Of a DNA stretch of 39,536 bases, positions 16,725 to 25,358 are shown piece after piece. The DNA is taken from contig CAMCVA010000016.1 in NCBI GenBank assembly GCA_945879625.1, forward strand, positions 1 to 39,536, written 5' to 3'. The first letter of the stretch is position 1; each line of letters opens with the position of its first letter. The notes beneath the pieces are model-generated. The model did not search any database. It worked only from the letters and a program-made list of their open reading frames with translations, and had not been told where the DNA came from. The translations under genes were made by a program, and so were the position numbers. Source of the stretch: Flavobacterium psychrophilum. GTDB taxonomy: Bacteria; Bacteroidota; Bacteroidia; Flavobacteriales; Flavobacteriaceae.

Positions 16725-18932
16725 TTAAAATTTATACGCAAACGTAGTGGTAAGCATTCGTGGAGCGATCGGTGTTACCGTGTTGTCGTCATACACATAA
16801 TAGCTCAGGGCGTTAGCCAAATTAGTTAGTTTGATGCGCCAGCTGCAGCCGCCCAAAGTATAGCCAATGGAGGCATCAACTTGCATGAAGCCCTCAACTG
16901 GAATAGGTTTTCTTGCCAATTCGGCTGTCGTGGATGCGTTGTTGGGTTTGAGTCGGCCGCCCAATCGTTCACCGGTGTAGGTGGTTTGTATGCCCAGTTC
17001 GAGCCCTTTGAATTTGGTTTCCTCTACAGTATAAAAAGCACTGGCGTTGGCGGTGTGTTTGGGGGTAAAGCGCAGCAAAGTGCCAGGATTGTAAATATTG
17101 CTTTTGGTGTATTTGGTTTCGTTAAAACTGTAGCCGGCAATCAGGCGCAGACCTTTGTGATAGCCCGTGATGTCCAATTCAACTCCTTTACTTTGGTAGG
17201 CGCCGGCCAACTCTTTGATGTTGGTATTGGTGTTGCCATTGCTAAAATCTGTTTGAGCCAAGTTGCTGTAATCAATCAAGTAGCCTGTGCAATTGGCCAC
17301 CAATTTTCCTTTGGCCAATTCGTTTTTAACACCTAATTCATATTGGTGCAAGGTAGAATTTGGCAAGGCTTTTAAATTGCGATCGGTACCCGTGTTTAGC
17401 ACAAACGAATCCGAATAGCTCGCAAAAATCGACTGGCTTTTGGTGGGTTGGTAGATGAGGCCCAGTTTTGGCGAAACAATCTTGTCTGTAGTTTTGGTTT
17501 CTACATTCGCTGCGGTAGAATAAGTGAATGTGTTGCTGGTGTTTTCCAAATAACTGTAACGCACGCCAGCGAGCACTTTTAGATTCTGCGAAAGCTCTAT
17601 TAAATCCTGAACGTATATTCCGGCTCTTTTTATATTTGCAACAGCAGTGGTGTTTTTATCTAGTGCAGGCACAAGGGTATTGGTATAAAGCGTATTTTTT
17701 TCTATCACCACCGCCGGATTAAAGATGTTTATTTTGTCGAAATAATTGATGTTGTTATAAGCCAAGGTTGTGGTGTTGCTTTGATCGGCATCGATGCCAA
17801 GGAGCAGGCTGTGTTTTAGTTTTCCGGTACTGAATTTCCCGTTTACATCCCATTCGATCAAACTATAGTTTTGGTCTGCATCCAATTGTTGTACCCCGCG
17901 AGTCCAATCGCCATTGGTTTGCACCATATTGGTCACATTGGGCCGTAAACTAGAGAGCAATTGAGTGTTATAGCTTTGAAAGGAGAAAATCCCCTTCAGT
18001 TGCCAGTTTTTGTTTAGGTCGTGTTGCAGGGTTGAGGTAAACCCCACTTGCTCCGAATCAAATTTGCCCCAATTGAAACCCAGAAATGAATTTCGGGGCA
18101 TGTCGGCAATCTTGTAATCAATAGTGGTGAGACCAAAATCGGGCGTGCGGGTATCTAGCGTATAATCGGCTTCGAACAACAGGGAAGTTTTGGCCGAAAT
18201 ATCCAATAAAATTGACGGATTAAAATAAATGCGACCACTTTGCACCTCGTCGCGAAAACTATTGCCTTGTTCGTAGCTGCTGATGAATCGATAGGCCACG
18301 GTATTGCTGCTGTTTACAGCGCCATAGACATCGAGCGTTGGTTTCATAAAATTGTATTCGGTTCCTCGGTAACTGATTTCACCCCCCGAATCAAAACGCG
18401 GTTTTTTGGTGATGAGGTTTAAAATACCGCCGGGCGCTACATTGCCATATAATAAGGCTGCGCTCCCTTTTATGATTTCTAAACTTTCTAGCGAACTGGT
18501 TTCGGGCAACAACGACCCGTTGATGCGCACCCCGTTTTTGAAGGTGTTTCCGCCACTAAAGGTAAATCCGCGGGCACCCAATTCTTCTTGGTTGTTTCCT
18601 GCGGAGTTACTCGCTCCTGAGACGTAAATTCCGTTGGCGTTTTTCAAGGCATCCGATAAGCGCAGGATCTGCTGTTGTTGGATGGTTTCTTTGCCCAACA
18701 CCAGAGTGGCTTGCGGAAGATCGAGTGGTTTTATACTGCTTTTTCCGCCTTTAACAATCGTTTTTTGTTGTTGCGAGATGATGATTACTTCTTGAAGTAT
18801 TTCTCCTTTTTTGTTTTTAACGGTGTCATTAAAAGCATATAAATCAGCTGATGTATTGTTAAACTTTACTTGACTGAAGCCTGCATGATTTGCGAAAAAG
18901 AAGAAATTTAGTAGTAGGAAGTAGGGTTTCAT
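16725..18932 (-). CDS. TonB-dependent siderophore receptor
   Basis: This is a 735-residue outer membrane receptor. The signal peptide is MKPYFLLLNFFFFANHAGFSQ. A short linker with the TonB-box-like EVIIIS follows, then the plug (about 65-180: LRLSDALKNANGIYV, GARGFTFSGGNTFKNGVR, LESLEIIKGSAALLYGNVAPGG). The rest is a 22-strand-type barrel ending in a C-terminal Phe (TTTFAYKF). The plug motifs are those of siderophore receptors and not of SusC-type importers; no N-terminal carboxypeptidase-regulatory-like domain is present. The substrate is unknown. The promoter region carries a palindrome that could bind an iron regulator. No TonB, ABC or biosynthesis gene lies beside it. Confidence 0.9.
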   Translation of the reverse strand: MKPYFLLLNFFFFANHAGFSQVKFNNTSADLYAFNDTVKNKKGEILQEVIIISQQQKTIVKGGKSSIKPLDLPQATLVLGKETIQQQQILRLSDALKNANGIYVSGASNSAGNNQEELGARGFTFSGGNTFKNGVRINGSLLPETSSLESLEIIKGSAALLYGNVAPGGILNLITKKPRFDSGGEISYRGTEYNFMKPTLDVYGAVNSSNTVAYRFISSYEQGNSFRDEVQSGRIYFNPSILLDISAKTSLLFEADYTLDTRTPDFGLTTIDYKIADMPRNSFLGFNWGKFDSEQVGFTSTLQHDLNKNWQLKGIFSFQSYNTQLLSSLRPNVTNMVQTNGDWTRGVQQLDADQNYSLIEWDVNGKFSTGKLKHSLLLGIDADQSNTTTLAYNNINYFDKINIFNPAVVIEKNTLYTNTLVPALDKNTTAVANIKRAGIYVQDLIELSQNLKVLAGVRYSYLENTSNTFTYSTAANVETKTTDKIVSPKLGLIYQPTKSQSIFASYSDSFVLNTGTDRNLKALPNSTLHQYELGVKNELAKGKLVANCTGYLIDYSNLAQTDFSNGNTNTNIKELAGAYQSKGVELDITGYHKGLRLIAGYSFNETKYTKSNIYNPGTLLRFTPKHTANASAFYTVEETKFKGLELGIQTTYTGERLGGRLKPNNASTTAELARKPIPVEGFMQVDASIGYTLGGCSWRIKLTNLANALSYYVYDDNTVTPIAPRMLTTTFAYKF

Positions 18933-18960
18933 TAATTTAGAATAAGTAAAAATAACGATA

Positions 18961-18993
18961 CAAATATAATGCCGTCAAATGCAATATTCCAAA
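18961..18993 (-). promoter_or_regulatory. Promoter of the siderophore receptor gene
   Basis: On the minus strand TTTG (18993-18990) and TATATTTG (18968-18961) are separated by 21 bp, a full Bacteroidota promoter. The leader to the ATG would be about 20 nt. Confidence 0.7.
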
Positions 18994-18995
18994 TC

Positions 18996-19016
18996 TATTT
19001 AGATTTATTTTAAATA
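18996..19016. promoter_or_regulatory. 21-bp palindrome next to the receptor promoter, candidate iron-regulator site
   Basis: The arms TATTTA and TAAATA flank an AT core. Sixteen of 21 positions match the reverse complement. It abuts the -33 element, where an activator or a repressor of the Fur type could act. The AT-rich composition means such dyads also arise by chance. Confidence 0.4.
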
Positions 19017-19115
19017 AAAATAAGAACAAAAGCTAAGTAGCTGTAGGTTAAAATCTTGCAACAAAAAATCAACCTTCCAATTCTAGAGTGCTCAGGTAAT
19101 AGAACGATTTTGGGC

Positions 19116-19583
19116 TTATTTTTTGGTCATTTGGTATTTCTCGACCCTTTTTTTTCCTTGCAACATACCCGAAACAGTCACCAGTAACCCGTTGGTTTTA
19201 TTTTTTTGGTAGACAATTTTTTGTGGGTAATCGTGGGTGGGATTTTCAAAAACCAACGAATTGGTATTGGCAGTGGTGAGTGTAAACGAAATCGCCTTCT
19301 CGTTGTTTTGTCCAATTACTTTGGCCGAATAGGTAATGCTGTCGGCGCGTTGTTCGAGTACAATGGTTTCGGTGTGCAGGGTGTCGGATTCATTTATAAA
19401 GTAACAACTCCCCACAAACAAGCTGTCGTTTTTCCGTTCCCAGGTTTCGGTCATGATGCCTTTGTCAGTTTTTTGTTCCCAGCTACCAAGAATCCATTGG
19501 GTGGGATTTAGTTTTTCGTCACTGGCCTGGTTTTTGCAAGAAACTACAACAAGTAAAGCGGCTAAAAGAGCTAGTTTTTTCAT
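19116..19583 (-). CDS. DUF6265-like lipoprotein
   Basis: This is a 155-residue protein from the ATG at 19583. The frame continues 36 codons upstream, but only this start gives the lipoprotein signal MKKLALLAALLVVVSCKNQ, with Cys16 as the lipidation site. The mature part reads LGSWEQKTDKGIMTETWERKN, SLFVGSCYFIN, DTLHTETIVL and VFENPTHDYPQKIVY, the pattern of the DUF6265 family (small beta-rich, lipocalin-like proteins of Bacteroidota). The function is unknown; attachment to the periplasmic face of a membrane is inferred from the signal. It is divergent from prfA. Confidence 0.72.
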   Translation of the reverse strand: MKKLALLAALLVVVSCKNQASDEKLNPTQWILGSWEQKTDKGIMTETWERKNDSLFVGSCYFINESDTLHTETIVLEQRADSITYSAKVIGQNNEKAISFTLTTANTNSLVFENPTHDYPQKIVYQKNKTNGLLVTVSGMLQGKKRVEKYQMTKK

Positions 19584-19716
19584 AAGAATAGGACAGGAAT
19601 TGTGGTCTGCAATATTAAAGAAAAAATTCCTTGCAAATGGAATCGGCTCGCTTGGATTGAAATTTATTCCCCCAAAAAAATCCAAAATCATAAATCCAAT
19701 TCTACTTTCTTTTCCC

Positions 19717-19724
19717 TAAATTTG
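19717..19724 (+). promoter_or_regulatory. Promoter -7 element for prfA
   Basis: TAAATTTG is a perfect consensus 22 bp before the ATG at 19747. Confidence 0.6.
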
Positions 19725-19746
19725 CGGGCCAAATAAAGGAATTACC

Positions 19747-20823
19747 ATGTTAGACAGACTTCAAATAGTAAAGCAACGTTTTGACGAAATCTCGGACTTA
19801 ATTATACAGCCCGATGTAATCGCCGATCAGAAGCGCTATGTGCAACTCAACAAAGAGTACAAAGACCTCAAAGCCCTTTCGGAAAAACGTGACGAATACG
19901 TGAATTTGTCAGGCAATATAGAAGAAGCCAACGAAATACTTGCCGATGGCAGCGATGCCGAAATGGTCGAAATGGCCAAAATGCAATTGGATGAAGCCAA
20001 ACAACGCCTACCGGAACTTGAAGATGAAATTAAATTCTTGTTGATTCCAAAAGATCCAGAAGACGCCAAAAATGTAATGGTCGAAGTTCGTGCCGGAACG
20101 GGTGGCGACGAGGCTAGTATTTTTGCCGGCGATTTATACCGCATGTACACCAAATATTGCGAAGGTCGTGGCTGGCGCACTTCAGTAGTTGATATGAACG
20201 AAGGAACTTCAGGCGGTTTCAAAGAGGTAATCTTTGAGGTAACCGGCGAAGATGTATACGGCACCTTAAAGTTCGAAGCTGGCGTACACCGCGTGCAACG
20301 CGTTCCGCAAACCGAAACCCAAGGACGTGTACACACCTCGGCAGCGACTGTGATGGTGTTGCCCGAAGCCGAAGAATTTGACGTGCAAATTGATATGAAT
20401 GACGTGCGAATTGATTTCTTTTGTTCGTCAGGACCGGGAGGACAATCGGTAAACACCACCAAATCGGCGGTGCGTATGACCCACATTCCAACCGGATTGG
20501 TCGCCCAATGTCAGGACGAAAAATCACAGCATAAAAACAAAGACAAGGCCCTGTCTGTTCTGCGTTCGCGTTTGTACGAACAAGAATTGGCCAAAAAACA
20601 AGAAGAAGACGCCAAAAAACGGACGTCTCAGGTGAGTTCGGGTGACCGTTCGGCTAAGATTCGCACCTACAATTATGCCCAAGGGCGTGTTACCGATCAC
20701 CGTGTAGGCCTTACGCTCTATGATTTGGGGAACATTATGAATGGCGACATCCAAAAAATAGTCGATGAGTTGCAGTTGGTAAACAACATGGAAAAACTCA
20801 AAGAAGCCAGTGAAGTGTTTTAA
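19747..20823 (+). CDS. prfA: Peptide chain release factor 1
   Basis: This 358-residue class I release factor recognises UAA and UAG. The catalytic GGQ is at 231-233 ([17 protein letters not shown]). The codon-reading tripeptide is Pro187-Gln-Thr189 ([16 protein letters not shown]), the PxT form of RF1 and not the SPF form of RF2. The N-terminal helical domain and the PCRF domain ([21 protein letters not shown]) are complete. The gene has its own promoter and a strong terminator, so it appears monocistronic. Confidence 0.97.
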   Translation: MLDRLQIVKQRFDEISDLIIQPDVIADQKRYVQLNKEYKDLKALSEKRDEYVNLSGNIEEANEILADGSDAEMVEMAKMQLDEAKQRLPELEDEIKFLLIPKDPEDAKNVMVEVRAGTGGDEASIFAGDLYRMYTKYCEGRGWRTSVVDMNEGTSGGFKEVIFEVTGEDVYGTLKFEAGVHRVQRVPQTETQGRVHTSAATVMVLPEAEEFDVQIDMNDVRIDFFCSSGPGGQSVNTTKSAVRMTHIPTGLVAQCQDEKSQHKNKDKALSVLRSRLYEQELAKKQEEDAKKRTSQVSSGDRSAKIRTYNYAQGRVTDHRVGLTLYDLGNIMNGDIQKIVDELQLVNNMEKLKEASEVF

Positions 20824-20862
20824 TCGAGACCATTAGATTTGAGATTGAGAGAATAAAGAGGT

Positions 20863-20893
20863 ATGCCGAGCGAGAACGTTCGGCATTTTTTTT
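20863..20893 (+). terminator. Intrinsic terminator after prfA
   Basis: ATGCCGA (20863-20869) and TCGGCAT (20880-20886) form the stem, followed by eight T. Confidence 0.88.
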
Positions 20894-20993
20894 GGTTACA
20901 ATTTGCTGTTCAATTCAATTTATGCACCAAAAATCGAATTCAATCATTTTTTCAAAGCCAAAAATTAGCGTACTTTGCTGCCAAATTATCCGC

Positions 20994-21815
20994 ATGACTA
21001 CTGAACAACTCGTTTTCCAGATTCGCAGCAAACAATCCTTTTTATGCATTGGCTTGGATGTTGATTGGAATAAAATTCCCGATCACCTCAAGCTAACTGC
21101 TGATCCTATTTTTGAATTCAACAAAGCCATTATTGATGCCACGCATGATTTGGCCGTGGCCTACAAACCCAATATGGCTTTCTATGAAGCCCACGGTTTA
21201 GCCGGTTGGCAGTCGTTAGAAAAAACCATCAACTACCTCAATACCCACTATCCCGAACAATTTACCATAGCCGATGCCAAACGCGGCGATATTGGCAATA
21301 CCTCCTCCATGTATGCCAAGGCCTTTTTGAAGGATTTGCAGTTTGATAGCATTACCGTGGCACCCTATATGGGCAAAGATTCGGTGGAGCCATTTTTGGC
21401 CTTCGAAGACAAACACACCATTTTATTGGCACTCACCTCCAACGAAGGCGCATTCGATTTTCAGACGCAATTGATTGACGGAGTAGAACTCTACAAAAAA
21501 GTAATCACCACCTCCAAAACCTGGAAAAATAGCGAGAACTTGATGTATGTAGTAGGCGCCACCAAAGCCGAATATTTTGCCGAAATAAGAAAATTAGTTC
21601 CCGACAGTTTCTTGCTCGTTCCGGGCGTCGGAGCCCAAGGTGGCAGTTTGGCTGAGGTGTGTACATACGGCATGAACAGCCAAGTAGGTTTGTTGGTCAA
21701 TTCGTCTCGCGGCATTATTTATGCGTCAGCGGGAGCAGATTTTGCCCAAAAAGCACGCGAAGAAGCCTTGAAATTGCAGCAAGAAATGGCTGCTTTACTG
21801 CCAACTACTTTTTAA
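20994..21815 (+). CDS. pyrF: Orotidine 5'-phosphate decarboxylase
   Basis: This 273-residue enzyme converts OMP to UMP, the last step of pyrimidine synthesis. The catalytic Asp-Lys network lies in [10 protein letters not shown] (94-103). The phosphate-binding loop is seen in [10 protein letters not shown], and [13 protein letters not shown] closes the barrel. The longer type-2 form of the family fits the length. I took the ATG at 20994 because the 34 extra codons upstream are not conserved in character and overlap the promoter region (a TACTTTG element around 20971). The end overlaps the convergent GH16 gene by 11 bases. Confidence 0.95.
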   Translation: MTTEQLVFQIRSKQSFLCIGLDVDWNKIPDHLKLTADPIFEFNKAIIDATHDLAVAYKPNMAFYEAHGLAGWQSLEKTINYLNTHYPEQFTIADAKRGDIGNTSSMYAKAFLKDLQFDSITVAPYMGKDSVEPFLAFEDKHTILLALTSNEGAFDFQTQLIDGVELYKKVITTSKTWKNSENLMYVVGATKAEYFAEIRKLVPDSFLLVPGVGAQGGSLAEVCTYGMNSQVGLLVNSSRGIIYASAGADFAQKAREEALKLQQEMAALLPTTF

Positions 21816-23397
21816 TAAACTTCTGTCTTTCGGTTCCGCGATCACTTTGAATTTCAAGGAAGTAAATACCTGGAGCTAGACCGGCAACATTCACTGTTGT
21901 TTCGTTTTCGTTTATAGAAAAAGAGTTCAGCAATTGTCCGGTTATCGAATATATGTTGCCTTTTGTAACGGTATAATTAATCTCATTAGCAATATTCAAC
22001 ACTTCTGAAACAGGATTGGGATACACCCGAAAATTTGATTTATCAGCAATTGTCGCAGTACTTAAAGCGCCTTGTTGGTACACGCGCACATAATCAATTT
22101 CCATAGTGGTTTGCACAAAATTGGCACTGATACTGGGCTCAATGGCTATATTAAGTAACAGGTATTGTTCGGCATTAAAGGGCCAAGTGCTGGTGTTTTT
22201 CACGGTGGGGTTGTATACATAATGCACTACATTGTCTACGCTAAAGCTTATGCTGTTGGCATTCCATTCCATAACATAAGTATGAAATTGGGTGGAGGCA
22301 TTGGCAACGGTTTGGCCACCAAAATTGGTAGTGTTTCCAAAACTAGAAGGTGTATGCATGGCACTTTGTACATAATTCTGGTTGTTTCCCCAATGTTCCA
22401 TAATATCAATTTCACCGCACGCTGGCCAGGATACATTGCCAAAAGAGCTTGACCAATATGCGCCAGGTTCGATGACATTTTTGCCCAACATCCAAATGGC
22501 AGGCCAGGTTCCCGCACCTGTTGCCAATTTGGCGCGTATTTCCACTCGTCCATATTTGAAAGCAAATTTTGAATTCAAACGGGCCGAGGTATATTGCTTG
22601 GTTTGTCCTTGGTTGCTATAGACTTCTTTTTTGGCGGTGATTGTCAACAATCCATTGGCTAGGGAAGAATTGACTGGTCTATTGGTGTAATGTTGTACTT
22701 CTCCGTTGTACCAAGAATTTCCGTTGGGTAATTGGGTTTGGTGGTGCCATTTTAGGTTGTTTACGGCACCCGTTCCGTCAAATTCATCCGACCAAATCAA
22801 ATTACTAGTGGTGCTGGCGGTGCTCGTGTAGTAAAAATCATCCAGGTAGGCGACCACTCTAGACGTATTGTTTTCGCCATTAACTTGTAGTACTACGCGA
22901 TTAAAATCAGTCCGGTACACCGGATTTACCGAAGTGGGGTCTATATTGACAAAGGCATCTGTTGCAAAATTGAAGGTGATGGTTTGCCATTGATTCAGTA
23001 CTACCGGTTTAATGATTTCGCTTTGCGTTGTCCAAGGCAAGGCCAAGGATCCATTTTGTAATTTCAAAGAGATTTGATTGGGCTGAGTTCCAGTCAACCC
23101 GCTGGAAGGCACATAAATTTTTAGTGTAAAAACAGCACTGTTTGTCATGTTAAAATTGAATCCGGCATCAAAACGCACATTGGCATATTGGCCACCCACA
23201 TCGGTATATTTGAGTACTTTGGATGAGGTATTGATTCCGCCTGAAAACGGATTAGAAAAGTTGTTATCCATACCGCAATCGTCGCCAAACCAAGTAGAAA
23301 TAGTACTTGTGCCTTCAAAATTATCTTGGGCAAGCTGCACTTGTGCAACAACTAAATATGAAAAAAAGAATAAAACTAGGCTAAGTTGAGTTTTCAT
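21805..23397 (-). CDS. Secreted GH16 beta-glucanase (laminarinase-like) with T9SS sorting tail
   Basis: This is a 530-residue exported enzyme. The signal peptide is [19 protein letters not shown]. Residues about 22-190 form a beta-sandwich resembling a carbohydrate-binding module. The GH16 domain runs from LIWSDEFDG (200) to [10 protein letters not shown] (about 447), with the catalytic motif E329-I-D331-I-M-E334 and the substrate platform WPAIWMLG. The last 75 residues ([16 protein letters not shown] to [11 protein letters not shown]) are a type A C-terminal domain for the type IX secretion system, so the enzyme should reach the cell surface or medium. Beta-1,3- or mixed-linked glucan is the likely substrate; agarase- or carrageenase-type specificity is less likely but open. 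There is no SusCD pair beside it, so this is not a full polysaccharide locus. Confidence 0.92.
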   Translation of the reverse strand: MKTQLSLVLFFFSYLVVAQVQLAQDNFEGTSTISTWFGDDCGMDNNFSNPFSGGINTSSKVLKYTDVGGQYANVRFDAGFNFNMTNSAVFTLKIYVPSSGLTGTQPNQISLKLQNGSLALPWTTQSEIIKPVVLNQWQTITFNFATDAFVNIDPTSVNPVYRTDFNRVVLQVNGENNTSRVVAYLDDFYYTSTASTTSNLIWSDEFDGTGAVNNLKWHHQTQLPNGNSWYNGEVQHYTNRPVNSSLANGLLTITAKKEVYSNQGQTKQYTSARLNSKFAFKYGRVEIRAKLATGAGTWPAIWMLGKNVIEPGAYWSSSFGNVSWPACGEIDIMEHWGNNQNYVQSAMHTPSSFGNTTNFGGQTVANASTQFHTYVMEWNANSISFSVDNVVHYVYNPTVKNTSTWPFNAEQYLLLNIAIEPSISANFVQTTMEIDYVRVYQQGALSTATIADKSNFRVYPNPVSEVLNIANEINYTVTKGNIYSITGQLLNSFSINENETTVNVAGLAPGIYFLEIQSDRGTERQKFIKK

Positions 23398-23547
23398 TTG
23401 GGATTGTTTTTCGGGTATAAAAGTAATTGATTTAGCTTGATAAGACTTATAAATAAACTATACATAACCACTACATATTTTGAATAGCTATAAAATAAAG
23501 TCCTCGATTCCTTGCTTTTTTTGGTATTTTTACCCAAATTCAGTCAA

Positions 23548-24333
23548 ATGATACACTACTCGGTCTATTCACATGCACACAGTTCCCAATGGGTGACCTT
23601 TGTGCACGGTGCTGGCGGAAGTTCTTCAATTTGGTTTCAGCAAATTCGCGAATTCAAAAAACACTTCAATGTGTTGTTGTTGGACCTACGTGGACACGGG
23701 AATTCAAAACCCACACTCAAAACAGCCTTCCAACAAAAATATACCTTTGAAACGTTGGCAGGTGATATACTGGAAGTGTTGGATCATTTGCACATTAAAC
23801 AATCGCATTTCATCGGCATTTCGTTGGGTACGATACTCATTCGTCAATTGGCCGAAATGCATCCCAATCGGGTGCAAAGCATGGTGTTGGGTGGAGCCAT
23901 TTTGAAAATGAATTTTCGTTCACAATTGCTTATGCGCTTGGGTAATTTATTTAAATATGTGCTGCCGTATTTGGTGTTGTACCGCTTTTTTGCCTTTGTG
24001 ATCATGCCCAAGAAAAACCACAAGGAATCCCGCAATTTATTCATCAAAGAAGCTAAAAAATTATACCAAAAAGAGTTCATCAAGTGGTTTAAACTCACCG
24101 CCGAGATCAATCCGTTGTTGAAGTGTTTTCGCCAAGTAGAACTCAATATTCCTACCTTGTATGTGATGGGCGAAGAAGATTATATGTTTTTGCCTTCGGT
24201 GCGAAAGGTAGTCGAGAAGCACGTGAATTCGGCACAGTTGTTTGTAGTTTCGGCCTGTGGTCATGTGGTCAATGTGGAGCAGCCAAAGTTGTTTAATACA
24301 AATGTGATTGCCTTTATTCACAACCAATCCTAA
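23548..24333 (+). CDS. Alpha/beta-hydrolase
   Basis: This 261-residue cytosolic hydrolase starts at the ATG at 23548. The upstream in-frame start at 23512 would overlap a TATTTTTA promoter element (about 23525-23532). The oxyanion region is FVHGAGGSSSIW. The nucleophile elbow is GISLG, the acid is in GEEDYMFLP and the His is in CGHVVNVEQP. A basic helical lid lies at about 125-185. The substrate cannot be told from the sequence; the family includes esterases, lipases and C-C hydrolases. The gene stands alone with a terminator beginning three bases after the stop. Confidence 0.85.
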   Translation: MIHYSVYSHAHSSQWVTFVHGAGGSSSIWFQQIREFKKHFNVLLLDLRGHGNSKPTLKTAFQQKYTFETLAGDILEVLDHLHIKQSHFIGISLGTILIRQLAEMHPNRVQSMVLGGAILKMNFRSQLLMRLGNLFKYVLPYLVLYRFFAFVIMPKKNHKESRNLFIKEAKKLYQKEFIKWFKLTAEINPLLKCFRQVELNIPTLYVMGEEDYMFLPSVRKVVEKHVNSAQLFVVSACGHVVNVEQPKLFNTNVIAFIHNQS

Positions 24334-24335
24334 AA

Positions 24336-24366
24336 AAAATAGCGAACATTGCTGCTCGCTATTTTC
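24336..24366 (+). terminator. Intrinsic terminator after the alpha/beta-hydrolase gene
   Basis: AAAATAGCGA (24336-24345) and TCGCTATTTT (24356-24365) form a 10-bp stem with loop acattgctgc. The T run is short. Confidence 0.8.
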
Positions 24367-24468
24367 CTAAACTAACTAAACAAAAAACCAATTTTATTAC
24401 CCTACAAAGGTGCGGTCAATATTGGCGTGTATACGTTAAAAATCTGTTATAAGTTTGTTGGCTTGCTG

Positions 24469-25200
24469 TTAATATTTTTTGTCTTGCAGTGCAAATACTT
24501 TTTGGAGCAAATCGGATGTTCTGGAGCTGCTGCTTTCTCGAATTTTTGTTTCTTCGACGGCAATCATTTTAAACACCCCTTCTAGCGCCTTCTGTGTAAC
24601 ATACTCATTGATGTCCGGATTTACTTTAGCAACCATCGGTACCGAATTGTATTTGGTAATGATGGTACTCCAGGCTTTGTCAGCGCCGGCTTTTCCGATG
24701 GCTTGTTGCACTACTGGTTTAAATTTAGCATACAAAGAAGTAGTGGTAGCTTTTTGCAAATAGGTAGTTGCTTCAGTTTTGTTGCCCATCAAAATCGCTT
24801 TGGCATCACTAAAACTCATGTTTTTAATGGCTTCTACAAAAACCGGAGTAGCTTCTTTTACGGCCATTTCGGCAGCGCGATTCATCGTTTTGATCCCTTC
24901 GTTGGTTAAATTACTCATTCCCAAATTATTCAAGGTATTGCTCACTTTTTGCATTTCGGCAGGAACCGGAATTTTCACCAAATCGTTCTTCAGGAAACCA
25001 TCTTCGGCGGTGAGCAAACTCACTTGTTTGGAGATGCCGTTTTGCAAAGCTTCTTTGAGTCCAGCGGCTACATCGACACCGCCAGTTGTCCCTGCAGTTT
25101 TTACTGGCAGTACTTGTTTGGTGGCGTTTTTGATGAGTTGGTTAAATTGTCCCCAGCTTAAAAGCGGGAGTAGGAGTAGGGCAAACACAAGTTTTTTCAT
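24469..25200 (-). CDS. DUF4197 family exported protein
   Basis: This 243-residue protein has the signal peptide MKKLVFALLLLPLLSWGQ. The mature chain is mostly helical and Ala/Lys-rich. It contains the typical segments AAGLKEALQNGISKQV, EDGFLKNDLVKIPVP, MNRAAEMAVKEATPVFVEAI, FSDAKAILMGNKTEATTYLQ and YVTQKALEGVFKMIAVEE, which I recognise as DUF4197. No function is established for the family. It is divergent from icmF, with a 158-bp shared upstream region. Confidence 0.82.
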   Translation of the reverse strand: MKKLVFALLLLPLLSWGQFNQLIKNATKQVLPVKTAGTTGGVDVAAGLKEALQNGISKQVSLLTAEDGFLKNDLVKIPVPAEMQKVSNTLNNLGMSNLTNEGIKTMNRAAEMAVKEATPVFVEAIKNMSFSDAKAILMGNKTEATTYLQKATTTSLYAKFKPVVQQAIGKAGADKAWSTIITKYNSVPMVAKVNPDINEYVTQKALEGVFKMIAVEETKIRESSSSRTSDLLQKVFALQDKKY

Positions 25201-25358
25201 GTCGATTTGATTTTAATTGATGCCGTAAAAATAGCAGTAAACTCCTATATATTGTCTGTTTGTGGTGTTAATTAATTCCAAAACAAATGCCTGTTTTAGT
25301 TTCTAAATTTTTTATTAATTCCGTAAATTGCGGCCTCAAAACAGACAGTATTCTAAAA

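Noticed and set aside
21805..23397. Polysaccharide utilisation locus around the GH16 enzyme
   Set aside because: No SusC/SusD pair, sulfatase or second glycosidase is nearby; the receptor at 16725 is of siderophore type and separated by unrelated genes.
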